DNA of 64,000 nt. Origin: Ralstonia wenshanensis. GTDB lineage: Bacteria; Pseudomonadota; Gammaproteobacteria; Burkholderiales; Burkholderiaceae. Positions 52,598 to 64,000 of the stretch are shown here, piece after piece (the stretch's first letter is position 1; the number at the start of each line of letters is the position of its first letter). A program made the position numbers and the translations under genes. The stretch lies in contig NZ_CP076413.1 in NCBI RefSeq assembly GCF_021173085.1, positions 2,604,001 to 2,668,000 of the forward strand. The letters run 5' to 3'. Under the pieces are notes generated by a model, which saw only the letters and a list, made by a program, of their open reading frames with translations, ran no database searches and was not told where the DNA came from.

Positions 52598-54007
52598 TTA
52601 TGCGTCGGCTTTGTCGTTTGAAGTACCGTCCTGTGCAGGCCGCTCGGGTCGATCGCGCATGCCGCCCTTCACCATATCGAAGCGAAACAGACGGCATTCG
52701 ATGTTGCCGTTGTAGAGCGGTGTGCGCTGCGATTCCTTCAGCCGCATGCGACGCGGCATCGAGAGATCGCCGGTAAAGACGAACGCCTTCCAGCCCGCGA
52801 ACTCGCGCTTGAGCGTGCCGGCAAAGGCCTGCGCAAATTCGTTGGCGGCGGCCTCTTCCTCGGGGTCGACGGGCGGTGGCGGTTCGGGCTGACGCAGCTC
52901 ACGCATCGGACGGCGCCCGTCGTCGCGCGGGGCGCCCATGGCGCGGCTGGCGCGCTCGAACACGGTGCCATCTTCCTCGCCCTCCCCTTCCGGCCGGCGA
53001 CGGCGCGAGCCGTGTGCACCACGCACCACAATACGCTCGCCGTATGGGGGATTCATCAGCAACACACCGGCGGTCTCGAACGGCGGCTTGCCGAAGCGCG
53101 CATCGACCTGCTTGAGCACCGGCTCGCCCGGCAGGCCGGCACGTTGCCAGTTGGCAGCGGCATAGGCGAGCATGTCGGTGGAAATATCGGCACCAGCAAC
53201 CAACGGCGGCGCACGGCGCATGGATGCTGCGGCCGCATCGGCGGCGGCTTCGCGCAGGCGCTTGAAACATTTGGCGTCATGGTCCTGCAACCACTCGCAG
53301 GCAAAAGCGCGTTGCCCGCCTGGCGCAATGCCAAGCGCACGCTGCGCAGCTTCAACGAGGAACGTGCCGCTGCCGCACATCGGATCGTAGAACGGCATGC
53401 CGTGGGCACCCGTCCAGCCCGTCAGGCGCAGGATGCCGGCGGCGAGGTTCTCCTTCAGCGGGGCCTCGCCCTTTTCCTGGCGCCAACCGCGCTTGAAGAG
53501 CGGCTCGCCGGTGGTGTCGAGGTAGATCGTGCAGTCCGTCTCGGTCAGGTACGCGTAGATGCGTACGTCGGGCGAGACCGTATCGACGCTCGGGCGCGCG
53601 CCCATGCGCTGGCGGAAGCGGTCACACACCCCGTCCTTCACGCGCAGGCCGACAAACTTCAGGCTCTGCAACGGCGATTTGTGCGCAGTCACGTCCACGC
53701 GGATCATCTCGTCGGGCGTGAAGTAATCTTCCCAGCGCTGCGCGGCGGCCAGCGCGTAGATGTCGTCCTCCGAGCGATACCCGCGCGAGCCGAGGCGCAT
53801 CAGCACGCGGCTGGCAATGCGGCTGTGCAGGTTGACGGCATACGCCGCGCCCTGCGTGCCGAAGAAGTGCACGCCGCCCGGCACGGTGCGTCCCACCTCG
53901 AACGCGGCCAGCTCATCGACCTCGGGGCGAATGGCGATTTCGGCCAGTTCATCGGCCAGCGCCTGTTCCAGCCCGCGGGGGCATGGCGCGAAGTAAGCAG
54001 TTGCCAT
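52598..54007 (-). CDS. rlmL: Class I SAM RNA methyltransferase, RlmL N-terminal type
   Basis: A 469-residue protein resembling the first half of E. coli RlmL (23S rRNA m2G2445 methyltransferase). An N-terminal ferredoxin-like/THUMP region (about 1-165) is followed by a Rossmann methyltransferase with YDPMCGSGTFLVEAA (207-221) and catalytic NPPYG (319-323). An insert of about 60 residues, rich in Arg, Glu and Pro (about 330-388), comes right after NPPYG and looks disordered. The RlmK-type second methyltransferase domain is absent, as in many betaproteobacteria. It converges with phcQ. Confidence 0.88.
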   Translation of the reverse strand: MATAYFAPCPRGLEQALADELAEIAIRPEVDELAAFEVGRTVPGGVHFFGTQGAAYAVNLHSRIASRVLMRLGSRGYRSEDDIYALAAAQRWEDYFTPDEMIRVDVTAHKSPLQSLKFVGLRVKDGVCDRFRQRMGARPSVDTVSPDVRIYAYLTETDCTIYLDTTGEPLFKRGWRQEKGEAPLKENLAAGILRLTGWTGAHGMPFYDPMCGSGTFLVEAAQRALGIAPGGQRAFACEWLQDHDAKCFKRLREAAADAAAASMRRAPPLVAGADISTDMLAYAAANWQRAGLPGEPVLKQVDARFGKPPFETAGVLLMNPPYGERIVVRGAHGSRRRRPEGEGEEDGTVFERASRAMGAPRDDGRRPMRELRQPEPPPPVDPEEEAAANEFAQAFAGTLKREFAGWKAFVFTGDLSMPRRMRLKESQRTPLYNGNIECRLFRFDMVKGGMRDRPERPAQDGTSNDKADA

Positions 54008-54024
54008 CGGAAAACCAGAAAAAA

Positions 54025-54447
54025 TCAGAATGGCTTCACGACCACCAGGATCGTAATCGCCAGCAACAACAGCACCGGCAGTTCATTGAACCAGCGGTAG
54101 AACTTGTGGGAACGCTTGTTGGCGCCCGCCTCGAACTTGCGCAGCAGCACGCCGCAGCCATGGTGGTAACCGATCGTCACAAGCACCAGCGCGAGTTTCG
54201 CATGCATCCAGCCATTGGGCGGATACAGCCCGATGCGATATCCCAGGAACAGCCACAGCCCCAACAGGATCGCGACAATCGCCAGCATGGTCGTGAAACG
54301 AAACAGCTTGCGCGCCATGATCAGCAGGCGCGTGATGGCCGCACGCTCGGTTTCCATCGCAAGATTGACGAAGATACGCGGCAGATAGAACAGCCCGGCA
54401 AACCACGACGCAATGAAGACGATGTGAAAGGCTTTGACCCAGAGCAT
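54025..54447 (-). CDS. hemJ: HemJ/CopD-family membrane protein
   Basis: A 140-residue protein with about four helices. It starts LWVKAFHIVFIASWFAGLFYLPRIFV, the UPF0093/HemJ signature with a conserved histidine at residue 8, and continues with WMHAKLALVLVTIGYHHGCG and YRWFNELPVLLLLAI. HemJ oxidises protoporphyrinogen IX in heme synthesis in organisms without HemG or HemY. CopD-domain proteins look similar, but this short single-domain form fits HemJ best. It lies 17 bases upstream of rlmL on the same strand. Confidence 0.83.
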   Translation of the reverse strand: MLWVKAFHIVFIASWFAGLFYLPRIFVNLAMETERAAITRLLIMARKLFRFTTMLAIVAILLGLWLFLGYRIGLYPPNGWMHAKLALVLVTIGYHHGCGVLLRKFEAGANKRSHKFYRWFNELPVLLLLAITILVVVKPF

Positions 54448-54483
54448 GCGAACCGTCCCGTGAATGGTGTGAAGCGCGATCGG

Positions 54484-54513
54484 AAAAAACAGCGCGCCGC
54501 TCGTGGCGGCGCT
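54484..54513 (-). terminator. Intrinsic terminator downstream of proA
   Basis: AGCGCGCC (54491-54498) pairs with GGC-GCGCT (54505-54513) with a one-base bulge, and the leftward product ends in TTTTTTCC from the six A at 54484-54489. It should end the leuS-lptE-holA-proA transcript. Confidence 0.7.
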
Positions 54514-54532
54514 TAACGTGCAGCAAGCGATA

Positions 54533-55813
54533 TCAGGTGCGAATCTCGCCGTGCCCGAACACGACGTACTTGAGCGAGGTCAGCCCCTCCAGCCCGACCG
54601 GCCCACGCGCGTGCAGCTTGTCGTTGGAGATGCCGATCTCGGCGCCCAGGCCGTACTCGAAACCATCGGCAAAGCGCGTGGATGCGTTGATCATCACGCT
54701 GGCCGAATCGACCTCTCGCAGGAAGCGCATGCCGGTCGAATAGTTCTCGGTGATGATGGAATCGGTGTGTGCAGAGCCGTAGGTATTGATGTGCTCGATG
54801 GCGGCGTCCAGGCCGTCGACGGTACGGATCGACAGGATCGGCGCGAGGTATTCGGTGTGCCAGTCGGCCTCAACGGCGTCCTTCAGATTGCCGAAACCGG
54901 CAGCTTCCAGCATGGCACGCGTGGCCGGGCACACGCGCAGTTCCACACCCTTGTCCTGGTAGATCTTTGCCAGCGGCGGCAGCGCGCGTGCGGCCACGTC
55001 GCGCGATACAAGCAGCGTTTCCATCGTGTTGCACGGCGCATAGCGCTGCGTCTTGGCGTTGTCGCACACGCGCACGGCCTTCTCGATGTCGGCATCGACG
55101 TCGATGTAGACGTGGCAGATGCCGTCCAGGTGCTTGATCATCGGCACCCGAGCTTCTTCGATCAGGCGCGCGATCAGGCTCTTGCCGCCGCGGGGGACGA
55201 TCACATCGACGTACTCCGTCATGGTGATGAGCTTGCCGACCGCCGCGCGGTCCGTGGTGGCCACCACCTGCACAGCATTGGCAGGCAGGCCAGCATCGGC
55301 CAGCCCTTCCTCGATGAGCGCCGCCAGCGCGCCGTTCGATTCGATCGCTTCGGAGCCGCCGCGCAGAATGGTCGCGTTGCCCGACTTGATGCACAGCGCC
55401 GCGGCATCCACCGTCACGTTCGGCCGCGACTCATAGATGATGCCGATCACGCCAAGCGGCACACGCATCTGGCCGACCTGGATGCCGGTCGGGCGGAACT
55501 TCATGTTGCTGATCTCGCCGATGGGGTCGGGCAGCGCGGCGATCTGCTCCAGGCCAGCGGCCATGGAATCGATGGCGCGGTCGGTCAGCGTGAGGCGGTC
55601 GATGAAGGCTGCATCCTGGCCGTTGGCGCGGGCACGCTCGACGTCGCGGGCGTTGATCTCTTTGAGCTTGGCGGCATCGCGACGGACGGCGGCCGCAATA
55701 TGCAACAGCGCGCGGTTCTTTTGCGCGGTGCCGGCACGTGCCATGCCGCGCGAGGCGGTGCGCGCCTGACGGCCGACCAGGGCCATGTATTCGTTCACGT
55801 CGAGCTGCTTCAT
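54533..55813 (-). CDS. proA: Gamma-glutamyl phosphate reductase ProA
   Basis: NADPH-dependent reduction of gamma-glutamyl phosphate to glutamate semialdehyde in proline synthesis. The 426-residue protein has the aldehyde-dehydrogenase-like catalytic region with [15 protein letters not shown] and [12 protein letters not shown] (the Cys of the active site). [20 protein letters not shown]-like sequence and the tail [17 protein letters not shown] are typical. Homology begins at the ATG at 55813; ATG 55819 is an alternative. Convergent hemJ/rlmL genes follow. Confidence 0.96.
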   Translation of the reverse strand: MKQLDVNEYMALVGRQARTASRGMARAGTAQKNRALLHIAAAVRRDAAKLKEINARDVERARANGQDAAFIDRLTLTDRAIDSMAAGLEQIAALPDPIGEISNMKFRPTGIQVGQMRVPLGVIGIIYESRPNVTVDAAALCIKSGNATILRGGSEAIESNGALAALIEEGLADAGLPANAVQVVATTDRAAVGKLITMTEYVDVIVPRGGKSLIARLIEEARVPMIKHLDGICHVYIDVDADIEKAVRVCDNAKTQRYAPCNTMETLLVSRDVAARALPPLAKIYQDKGVELRVCPATRAMLEAAGFGNLKDAVEADWHTEYLAPILSIRTVDGLDAAIEHINTYGSAHTDSIITENYSTGMRFLREVDSASVMINASTRFADGFEYGLGAEIGISNDKLHARGPVGLEGLTSLKYVVFGHGEIRT

Positions 55814-55886
55814 GATCATCGCGACCGGCGGACTGCCGGCAAATTCAGTGTGAGGACAATTCGGAGGCTTGCGCCGATGGCGCGGA

Positions 55887-56963
55887 TCAGGCCGGCACCG
55901 GGAGGCTGCCCGGCCGCGCGATGCGCATCGCCAGTTGCAGCAGGCCATCCCATGGTTCAGCCGGAAGCGATGGTTCGCGCAACCCCTTGACCTGCCGATC
56001 CAGCTTGGCAGCCATCGAGAGCGCGCCTTCCAGCTCGCGCTGCGACAGCCGCTGGGCCGCCTGCGGCACCAGCCGCTCGCGCGGGCCCCAGACCCGAAGC
56101 TCCCGCAGCATGGACGCCACCGGTTTGCCCTGGGCCGCGCCCGAGGCGATTTTTGATAATACGCGAATTTCTTCGGTCAACGTCCAGAGGACCAGGACGG
56201 TCGCTTCGCCCTCGCCGCGCAGGCCTTCGAGCATGCGTACCAGCCGCGGCACATCGCCCGCCAGCATGGCTTCCGACAGCTTGAACACGTCGTAGCGCGC
56301 CACGTTGAGCACCGCATCGTGCACATCGTCGAACGTCAGCACGCCGGGCGGATGCAGCAGACCAAGCTTCTGGATTTCCTGATGCGCGGCCAGCAGGTTC
56401 CCTTCCACACGGTCGGCAATGAACTGCAGCGCGCGGCGGCCGGGCTCGCCAGGCTCCACGCGCTGCTGCTGGCGCGCCAGGCGCTCGCCAATCCAGCCGG
56501 GCAGCTTGGTGCGATCCACCGAATCGACCTTGATCGACACGCCCGCGCCCTCCAGCGCCGCAAACCACGCCGACTTGGCAGTCGCAAAATCCAGACGCGG
56601 CAGCGTGATCAACGTGAGGGTATCGGTGGCGGGGCCGGACGGTGTGCCCGCAGCCAATGCGCGCAAGGCTTCGCCGCCATCCTTGCCGGGCTTGCCGGAC
56701 GGAATGCGCAGCTCGACGATCTTGCGATCCCCGAACAGCGACATCGATTGCTGCGCCTCGGTCACCCGCGACCATGAGAAGCCGCGCTCGACACTCATCA
56801 CCTCACGTTCGGTAAAGCCCTGCGCGCGTGCGGCCTGGCGCAGCGCGTCGACGGCTTCCAGCGCGAGCAGGTGCTCGTCGCCATGCACCACGTACAGCGG
56901 CGCGAGCCCCTTGGCGGTGGCCTGCTTCAGATGACCTTCGAGCGCATCGAGCCGCAATTGCAT
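55887..56963 (-). CDS. holA: DNA polymerase III delta subunit HolA
   Basis: The delta subunit of the clamp loader, which opens the beta sliding clamp. The 358-residue protein begins [20 protein letters not shown] and continues [22 protein letters not shown], the conserved AAA-like start. Later segments are [21 protein letters not shown] and [16 protein letters not shown]. The overall layout fits the proteobacterial HolA. It lies 25 bases downstream of lptE in the conserved leuS-lptE-holA order, and 73 bases before proA. Confidence 0.93.
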   Translation of the reverse strand: MQLRLDALEGHLKQATAKGLAPLYVVHGDEHLLALEAVDALRQAARAQGFTEREVMSVERGFSWSRVTEAQQSMSLFGDRKIVELRIPSGKPGKDGGEALRALAAGTPSGPATDTLTLITLPRLDFATAKSAWFAALEGAGVSIKVDSVDRTKLPGWIGERLARQQQRVEPGEPGRRALQFIADRVEGNLLAAHQEIQKLGLLHPPGVLTFDDVHDAVLNVARYDVFKLSEAMLAGDVPRLVRMLEGLRGEGEATVLVLWTLTEEIRVLSKIASGAAQGKPVASMLRELRVWGPRERLVPQAAQRLSQRELEGALSMAAKLDRQVKGLREPSLPAEPWDGLLQLAMRIARPGSLPVPA

Positions 56964-56988
56964 GGCAAACCTTGCCCTGATCCGCCGC

Positions 56989-57519
56989 TTACGACGGCAG
57001 CTTCACGGCGGCCAGACGCCGCACGAGCTGGTTGATCGTATCGCCCTGCATGTCGCGGTAGAGCGCCGCTTCTTCGTAGTCCTTGGCAAGCACCTGCGTC
57101 TCGTTATACGAGAGATCGCGGAACTGCGTGATTTCCGATGGCGGAATCAGCAAGTTGTCGTGCGCATCGCGCAGCTGGAAGCGGAAGCGATACGTGATGC
57201 GGTATTCGCGCACCACGCCCTGCGGCGTGAGCGATGAGATGGTCTTCACGCGGTCTTCGGCCAGCACGTCAAGCAGCGCATCGGCGTCTTTCTTGTCCGA
57301 CACGATGATGGTGTCGGAACCGTTGTCGACCAAGCGACGCAACTGCGCCCGCATCTGCGAGTTCTGCGGCAGATTGATGTACAGCCGCTTGAACGCGAAA
57401 TCGGTATTGCCCCGCATGTGGAAGCCGCAGGCGGACAACGCCGGCAGCGCGATCGCCACGGCAAGGACAGCGCGACCAAAGCGGCGGCGGGACAAACCTC
57501 GGGACAACGACATAACCAT
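56989..57519 (-). CDS. lptE: LPS-assembly lipoprotein LptE
   Basis: Outer-membrane lipoprotein that plugs the LptD barrel during lipopolysaccharide export. The 176-residue precursor has a basic N-terminus, a hydrophobic segment and a lipobox LSAC, so the mature lipidated Cys is at about residue 31. It continues GFHMRGNTDFAFKRLYINLP, typical of LptE. AAGGAA precedes ATG 57519; ATG 57513 is also possible. It sits between leuS and holA, the widely conserved position. Confidence 0.93.
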   Translation of the reverse strand: MVMSLSRGLSRRRFGRAVLAVAIALPALSACGFHMRGNTDFAFKRLYINLPQNSQMRAQLRRLVDNGSDTIIVSDKKDADALLDVLAEDRVKTISSLTPQGVVREYRITYRFRFQLRDAHDNLLIPPSEITQFRDLSYNETQVLAKDYEEAALYRDMQGDTINQLVRRLAAVKLPS

Positions 57520-57543
57520 GCGTTCCTTGAGTGGGATGGCCGC

Positions 57544-60266
<2,723 letters not shown>

Positions 60267-60305
60267 CCGTCGCCACCCGCCCGATCCGGGCGATCGCGAG
60301 TGGAG

Positions 60306-60337
60306 AAAAAGGGCGCCGGACAGGCCTGCCGGCGCCC
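60306..60337 (-). terminator. Intrinsic terminator downstream of dapB
   Basis: GGGCGCCGG (60311-60319) and CCGGCGCCC (60329-60337) form a 9-bp GC stem with a nine-base loop. The leftward product ends in TTTTTCTCC from the A-run at 60306-60310. It separates dapB from leuS. Confidence 0.85.
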
Positions 60338-60355
60338 CTTTCCAGCCCGCCTGAT

Positions 60356-61147
60356 TTACAGGCCGAGCACGTCGTTCATGTCGTACAAGCCCTTCTTGCC
60401 AGCTACGTAGATTGCAGCGCGCACGGCACCTTCGGCATACGACTGGCGCGTGTTGGAGCGATGCGTGATCTCGATGCGCTCGCCGTCACCGGCAAACAGC
60501 ACGGTGTGGTCGCCCACGATGTCGCCGCCGCGCACGGTGGCAAAACCGATGGTGCCCAGCTCCCGCGGGCCGGTCTCGCCTTCGCGCGCATAGACGGCCC
60601 GGTCGGCCAGCTTGGTGCCCTGTGCCTCGGCCACGATCTCGCCCATCTTGAGCGCGGTGCCCGACGGCGCGTCAATCTTGTGCTTGTGGTGCGCCTCGAT
60701 GATCTCGACGTCGTAACCCTGCGCCAGGATCTTGGCGGCGACTTCGATCAGCTTGAAGGTCGCATTCACGCCCACGCTCATGTTCGGTGCCCAGACCACG
60801 CCGATCGATTCACCGTAGGTCTTGAAGCTGGCCTTCTGCTCGGCCGTGAAACCGGTCGTACCGATCACCACGGCAGTTCCCAGCTCACGGGCCACATTCA
60901 GGTGATTGAGCGTTGCGTCAGGACGCGTGAAATCGATCAGCACGTCGGCCTGCGAAAGCCCGGCGCGCACGTCGTCGGTCACGATCACGCCGGTGGTCTT
61001 GCCAAGCTTGGCGCCTGCGTCCTGGCCCACGGCATCGCTGCCCGGGCGGTCCAGGGCGGCGCCCAGCGTCACGCCCGGCGTGCGCAGTACGGTGTCGATC
61101 AGCATCTGGCCCATGCGGCCCGAGGCGCCTGCAATCGCAATTTTCAT
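60356..61147 (-). CDS. dapB: 4-hydroxy-tetrahydrodipicolinate reductase DapB
   Basis: An enzyme of the lysine and diaminopimelate pathway that reduces dihydrodipicolinate with NAD(P)H. The 263-residue protein starts [14 protein letters not shown], with the Rossmann motif. It has VVIGTTGF and APNMSVGVN, then the family signature [23 protein letters not shown], with the catalytic His-His-Lys. I chose ATG 61147. It lies 123 bases downstream of bamE and ends at a strong terminator. Confidence 0.96.
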   Translation of the reverse strand: MKIAIAGASGRMGQMLIDTVLRTPGVTLGAALDRPGSDAVGQDAGAKLGKTTGVIVTDDVRAGLSQADVLIDFTRPDATLNHLNVARELGTAVVIGTTGFTAEQKASFKTYGESIGVVWAPNMSVGVNATFKLIEVAAKILAQGYDVEIIEAHHKHKIDAPSGTALKMGEIVAEAQGTKLADRAVYAREGETGPRELGTIGFATVRGGDIVGDHTVLFAGDGERIEITHRSNTRQSYAEGAVRAAIYVAGKKGLYDMNDVLGL

Positions 61148-61198
61148 GTCGGTGGAAGCGAAAAGCTGCAAAAGAGAAAGCGGTCTGTAAAACGCACA

Positions 61199-61221
61199 AG
61201 CGGCGGAACCCGTCCGCCGCT
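61199..61221 (-). terminator. Hairpin between bamE and dapB
   Basis: AGCGGCGGA (61199-61207) and TCCGCCGCT (61213-61221) form a 9-bp stem with loop ACCCG. The leftward T-tract is weak (TTGTGCGTTTT), so termination would be partial and dapB might still be read from the bamE promoter. Confidence 0.45.
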
Positions 61222-61270
61222 CGCTCGAAGATGGTGTGCCGGTGTTCTGGCTACGTGCGCCCCTGGGCGT

Positions 61271-61927
61271 TCAGGGTGACGTGGTGGCCGGCGGCGGAAC
61301 GCTGGTGTCGGTACCGCCACCGCCGGTGCGGTGCTCCGGCAACGTCACGTCAACTTTGTTTTTGGAGCCGGTGGTCGACTGCACACGGTCGGCTGCTTCA
61401 GCCGATGGAATCGACGGCGCACGCGCTGCCGGTGCGGCACCCGCAGCAGCAGCGGCTTGCGCGGCGTCCTTCTTCGGGCGCTTGATGCCGTCGATTTCCG
61501 AGATCAGCTCCGATTCGGACGGCAGTTCATCCGCGCCCACCCATTTGGCCAGGCGATCGCCGTCAAACCACACGGTCAGCTTGCGCTCCTGCACAACGGC
61601 CGTGTTGCCCCGCTTGAATGAGAAGATGTAGTCCCAGCGGTTGGCATGGAACATATCCGTCAACAGCGGCGTGCCCAGTACGAAGCGCACCTGGTCGCGC
61701 GTCATGCCTTCCTTGAGCTGCGCCGCCTGTTCGCGCGAAACGAAATTGCCTTGCACGATATCGATGCGATACGGCGTGATGGCATTGGCGATCTTGCGCG
61801 TGGTGCTGTCATAGGTGCCGCATCCGGCCAGCAACGCCGACGCAGCGAGCATGGCACCCACCAACAGACCGCCGCGACGGGCGAAGTGGGCAAAACGGAC
61901 AGGACTGCGCGCAAAGGAAAAGGTCAT
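61271..61927 (-). CDS. bamE: Outer-membrane protein assembly lipoprotein BamE
   Basis: A 218-residue lipoprotein of the Bam complex that inserts outer-membrane beta-barrels. After a signal segment, the lipobox LLAGC gives a lipidated Cys at about residue 36. The SmpA/OmlA domain follows: IDIVQGNFVSREQAAQLKEG, MTRDQVRFVLGTPLLTDMFH and NRWDYIFSFKRG. A long Ala/Pro-rich tail (about 150-218) extends beyond the domain and makes the protein much longer than the 113-residue E. coli BamE. It is divergent from fur, a pairing seen widely in proteobacteria. Confidence 0.93.
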   Translation of the reverse strand: MTFSFARSPVRFAHFARRGGLLVGAMLAASALLAGCGTYDSTTRKIANAITPYRIDIVQGNFVSREQAAQLKEGMTRDQVRFVLGTPLLTDMFHANRWDYIFSFKRGNTAVVQERKLTVWFDGDRLAKWVGADELPSESELISEIDGIKRPKKDAAQAAAAAGAAPAARAPSIPSAEAADRVQSTTGSKNKVDVTLPEHRTGGGGTDTSVPPPATTSP

Positions 61928-62076
61928 GAGCGATCGGCCTTCAAACGGTTCCGGACATGCCGGTACGGGAGGAATCGGCGAGGGCCAGGCACATCGTGCA
62001 GGCCCGTCAATAGGACTTTTGCCGCCAAAACCCTTATGATTGGAATCCGAACATTGTACTCTAGGGAGCCTGGCGC

Positions 62077-62508
62077 ATGCCGAGTCCTGCAGACCTCAAG
62101 AACATCGGTCTGAAAGCCACGGTGCCGCGGTTGAAGATCCTCGAGATCTTTCAGACCAGCGAAGAGCGCCACATGAGCGCCGAAGACGTGTACCGCATCC
62201 TGCTCGCCGAGCACATGGACATTGGCTTGGCCACGGTCTATCGCGTGCTGACGCAGTTCGAGCAGGCGGGGCTGCTGTCACGTAACAACTTCGAATCCGG
62301 CAAGGCGATCTACGAACTCAACGAAGGCAAGCACCACGATCACCTGGTGTGCCTCGATTGCGGCCGCGTGGAAGAATTTTTCGATGCCGAGATCGAGCAG
62401 CGCCAGCAGAGCATTGCCCGAGCGCGCGGTTTTGCGCTGCAGGAGCACGCGCTGTCGCTCTATGGCAATTGCGTGAAGGAAGCCTGCCCGCACCGACCAA
62501 AGCGCTGA
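62077..62508 (+). CDS. fur: Ferric uptake regulator Fur
   Basis: A 143-residue iron-responsive repressor. The winged helix lies at about 1-80 ([32 protein letters not shown]). The metal-binding region has [19 protein letters not shown], with the His cluster and CxxC, and the C-terminus ends CPHRPKR. The gene is divergent from bamE and convergent with phcA, separated from it by a terminator. Confidence 0.96.
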   Translation: MPSPADLKNIGLKATVPRLKILEIFQTSEERHMSAEDVYRILLAEHMDIGLATVYRVLTQFEQAGLLSRNNFESGKAIYELNEGKHHDHLVCLDCGRVEEFFDAEIEQRQQSIARARGFALQEHALSLYGNCVKEACPHRPKR

Positions 62509-62529
62509 AGCGTTATCGCAAAAGAAAAC

Positions 62530-62555
62530 GGCCGCATCGTCTGCGGCCGTTTTTC
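62530..62555. terminator. Bidirectional terminator between fur and phcA
   Basis: CGGCCGCA (62530-62537) and TGCGGCCG (62543-62550) form an 8-bp stem with loop TCGTC. TTTTT follows on the right (62551-62555) and an A-rich run lies on the left (62521-62529), so it can end both fur and phcA transcripts. Confidence 0.88.
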
Positions 62556-62579
62556 ATTGGAGCGGCGAGATGGCGGATG

Positions 62580-63623
62580 TCAGACGGACAACCGCGTCTC
62601 GCCCTCCTTTTCTGCGTCGCCCTGGCCGCCTTTCTCGGCCTTGCCGTGCGCATTGGCTTGCATGGGCGGATGCGCCGGAACACCCGACGCCTGCCCGGTA
62701 TATTCGGCCACGACCTGCTTGAAGAGCTGACGCGCCCACACCAGCATTGGATGCGTGTTGCGGCTGCGGTGCCACAGCATGTTCAGGCCCAGCACGGTTT
62801 CAAGCTCCGCCGGCAGCGGGAACGCGTTGAGGTCGTACATCTTGCAGACCATATCCTTCATCAGCGAGTTGACCGTGAAGATCATGTCGGTCTGGGCGGC
62901 CACTTCGCCCTGTGTGCGCCAGCTATGCACGGTCATGGTCGAGTTGCGCTTGAGGCCGCGCTGCTGCAAGGCGTAGTCCAGCGGAATGAGCGACGGCGCG
63001 ACGCGGCTGCCTGGGCTGCCTTGCGCGATGAAGATATGCTCGCAGTCGAGGTATTGCTCGAGCGTGCAGCGTTCGCCCAGGATCGGGTGGTCCTTGCGTG
63101 CGCAGACCCACATGTTGAAGGAGGTCACCACCTCTTCCATGATCTCAGGGTGGCGCGTGGGGAACGGCGAGAACGCCAGATCCAGCTCGTTGGCGCGCAT
63201 GGCGGCTACATCGGCTTCCCACGAGGACGACTCGGTCAGGCGCACCTGCAGTGCCGGCGCCAGCCGCTTGATGCGCAACAGGAAGCGATCGAACAGCGCA
63301 TCGCCCAGCGTGCCGGCAAAGCTGACATTGAACGTGCCGGTGGCTTCGGCCGGGTCAAACGTGGCGATGTCGCCTTCGTTGATGGCGGCCCACAAGTCGA
63401 GCATCTCGCGCACCTTGGGGCCCAGTTCCAGCGCCTTGGGCGTGGGCGTCAGGCCATGCGGCACACGGATGAAGAGGGGATCGTCGAAAATTTCGCGTAG
63501 ACGGCCCAGCGAATGCGAGACAGCCGGTGCGGTCATGTGCATCTTTTCAGCCACGTAGGTGGCGTTGCGCTTGCTGAGCAGCTCAACAAAAATCACCAGC
63601 AGCTTGGTATCGACGTTGACCAT
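62580..63623 (-). CDS. phcA: PhcA, LysR-type master regulator of quorum sensing and virulence
   Basis: A 347-residue LysR-family regulator. The winged helix starts VNVDTKLLVIFVELLSKRNA, with the recognition segment MTAPAVSHSLGRLREIF at about 30-48. The co-inducer domain follows, with GTFNVSFAGTLGDALFDRFLL and ESSSWEADVAAMRANELDLAF, and the tail ends in a charged Lys/Glu-rich stretch. The sequence matches my memory of R. solanacearum PhcA through most of its length. In that species PhcA is active at high cell density and is controlled by the PhcBSRQ system. The ATG at 63623 is used; the open frame extends 29 codons upstream. Confidence 0.93.
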   Translation of the reverse strand: MVNVDTKLLVIFVELLSKRNATYVAEKMHMTAPAVSHSLGRLREIFDDPLFIRVPHGLTPTPKALELGPKVREMLDLWAAINEGDIATFDPAEATGTFNVSFAGTLGDALFDRFLLRIKRLAPALQVRLTESSSWEADVAAMRANELDLAFSPFPTRHPEIMEEVVTSFNMWVCARKDHPILGERCTLEQYLDCEHIFIAQGSPGSRVAPSLIPLDYALQQRGLKRNSTMTVHSWRTQGEVAAQTDMIFTVNSLMKDMVCKMYDLNAFPLPAELETVLGLNMLWHRSRNTHPMLVWARQLFKQVVAEYTGQASGVPAHPPMQANAHGKAEKGGQGDAEKEGETRLSV

Positions 63624-63731
63624 GGGACGCCTTGGCTCGAACACGTTGGAAAACTGGAAAGGCAACCATTGCCGAGGCAATGGGTCGGACGCGGCGTAAA
63701 AGCCCGCCACATCACAATGTAGTAATTGTTC

Positions 63732-63759
63732 AGTGTACGGACTGCAACCCGATTTTCAA
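63732..63759 (-). promoter_or_regulatory. Candidate phcA promoter
   Basis: Read leftward, TTGAAA (63754-63759), a 16-base spacer and TACACT (63732-63737), giving a leader of about 100 bases. A second option, TTGCAG-17-TACTAC, overlaps it slightly downstream. The remainder of the 63624-63891 stretch is AT-richer than the surroundings and shows no other gene. Confidence 0.45.
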
Positions 63760-63891
63760 AGCGAATTCCTGTAGCGCGAATTCGAAACTTGCCCGCCCGC
63801 AAACGTTTCTTTTCAGTTCTTAACAAACCGGGATCGAACATGCGCGGAGTGGCGCGTGGCTGCGACGGCTGCTCCGCTTCGCTCACCTATG

Positions 63892-63914
63892 AAAAACGCG
63901 CCCGAAGGCGCGTT
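63892..63914 (-). terminator. Intrinsic terminator of gapA with UUCG loop
   Basis: AACGCGCC (63895-63902) pairs with GGCGCGTT (63907-63914). Read leftward the loop is TTCG, a very stable tetraloop, and the stem is followed by TTTTTC. It lies 22 bases past the gapA stop. Confidence 0.88.
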
Positions 63915-63935
63915 CGTCTGTCCCGTTGTTCGGGA

Positions 63936-64000
63936 TTACTTGCCGACCACGCGCGCCATTTCCAGGCACTTGTTCGAATAGCCCCACTCGTTGTCGTACC
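63936..64000 (-). CDS. gapA: C-terminal end of glyceraldehyde-3-phosphate dehydrogenase (partial)
   Basis: Only the last 20 or so codons are in the window, running off its right edge. They read YDNEWGYSNKCLEMARVVGK before the TAA at 63936-63938, the conserved C-terminus of bacterial GAPDH, where the YDNEWGYS stretch contacts NAD. The enzyme belongs to glycolysis and gluconeogenesis. It lies upstream of phcA on the same strand, with a strong terminator between them. Confidence 0.9.
   Translation of the reverse strand, partial: YDNEWGYSNKCLEMARVVGK

Overview
The window is a GC-rich, gene-dense piece of a betaproteobacterial chromosome, almost certainly from the genus Ralstonia. The strongest evidence is a complete homologue of the Ralstonia Phc quorum-sensing circuit. 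The phcB-phcS-phcR-phcQ operon (47599-52564) and the LysR master regulator phcA (62580-63623) are separated by the same kind of housekeeping block (rlmL, hemJ, proA, holA, lptE, leuS, dapB, bamE, fur) that I recall from R. solanacearum, with gapA following phcA. I cannot name the species. I see no insertion sequence, prophage, CRISPR array, tRNA or rRNA gene; this is core chromosome rather than an island.

Layout. 1-5105: glycolate oxidase glcD-glcE-glcF with an ion-channel gene inserted after glcD. 5158-6263: LrgA/LrgB murein-hydrolase-export modulators. 6441-8125: glyoxalase-fold protein, cupin and a WYL regulator, preceded by a strong palindrome. 8137-8634: glutathione peroxidase. 8726-15167: minor-pilin operon pilE-fimT-pilV-pilW-pilX-pilY1, transcribed leftwards, followed by the retraction ATPases pilU and pilT. 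17724-20223: yggS, proC, ubiA. 20291-24771: an oxidative-stress block, oxyR, two very small ORFs, dps, katG, all leftward. 24924-28383: membrane metallophosphoesterase, a GGDEF remnant and recG. 28516-34220: queA-tgt-yajC-secD-secF. 34318-36228: two YceI proteins and a cytochrome b561. 36492-42025: purB, a GST, a GltS-like FMN protein, mnmA and a NUDIX hydrolase. 42312-45754: transhydrogenase pntAA/pntAB/pntB with panD lodged inside. 45905-52564: an unusual response regulator, a 656-base non-coding stretch and the phc operon. 52598-61927: leftward housekeeping genes. 62077-64000: fur, phcA and the end of gapA.

How the parts relate. PhcB is expected to make a 3-hydroxy fatty acid methyl ester signal. 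PhcS and PhcR/PhcQ sense and relay it to control PhcA activity. The 45905 gene is a candidate extra component: its receiver domain carries an insert of about 45 residues, its C-terminal domain is unassigned, and it lies just before the long leader of phcB. In the stress block OxyR keeps both redox cysteines and probably controls dps and katG; a 24-codon ORF with a good ribosome binding site and an 80-residue one-helix membrane protein sit between the likely promoter and dps. The pilus genes form one tightly overlapping minor-pilin and tip-adhesin operon beside the retraction motors. The queA-tgt-yajC-secDF order and the divergent pilT/yggS-proC arrangement are common in proteobacteria.

Limits: all functional names come from reading motifs and family resemblance without database searches. 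Promoter and operator calls rest on pattern inspection only. Start codons were chosen by homology, signal peptides and ribosome binding sites.
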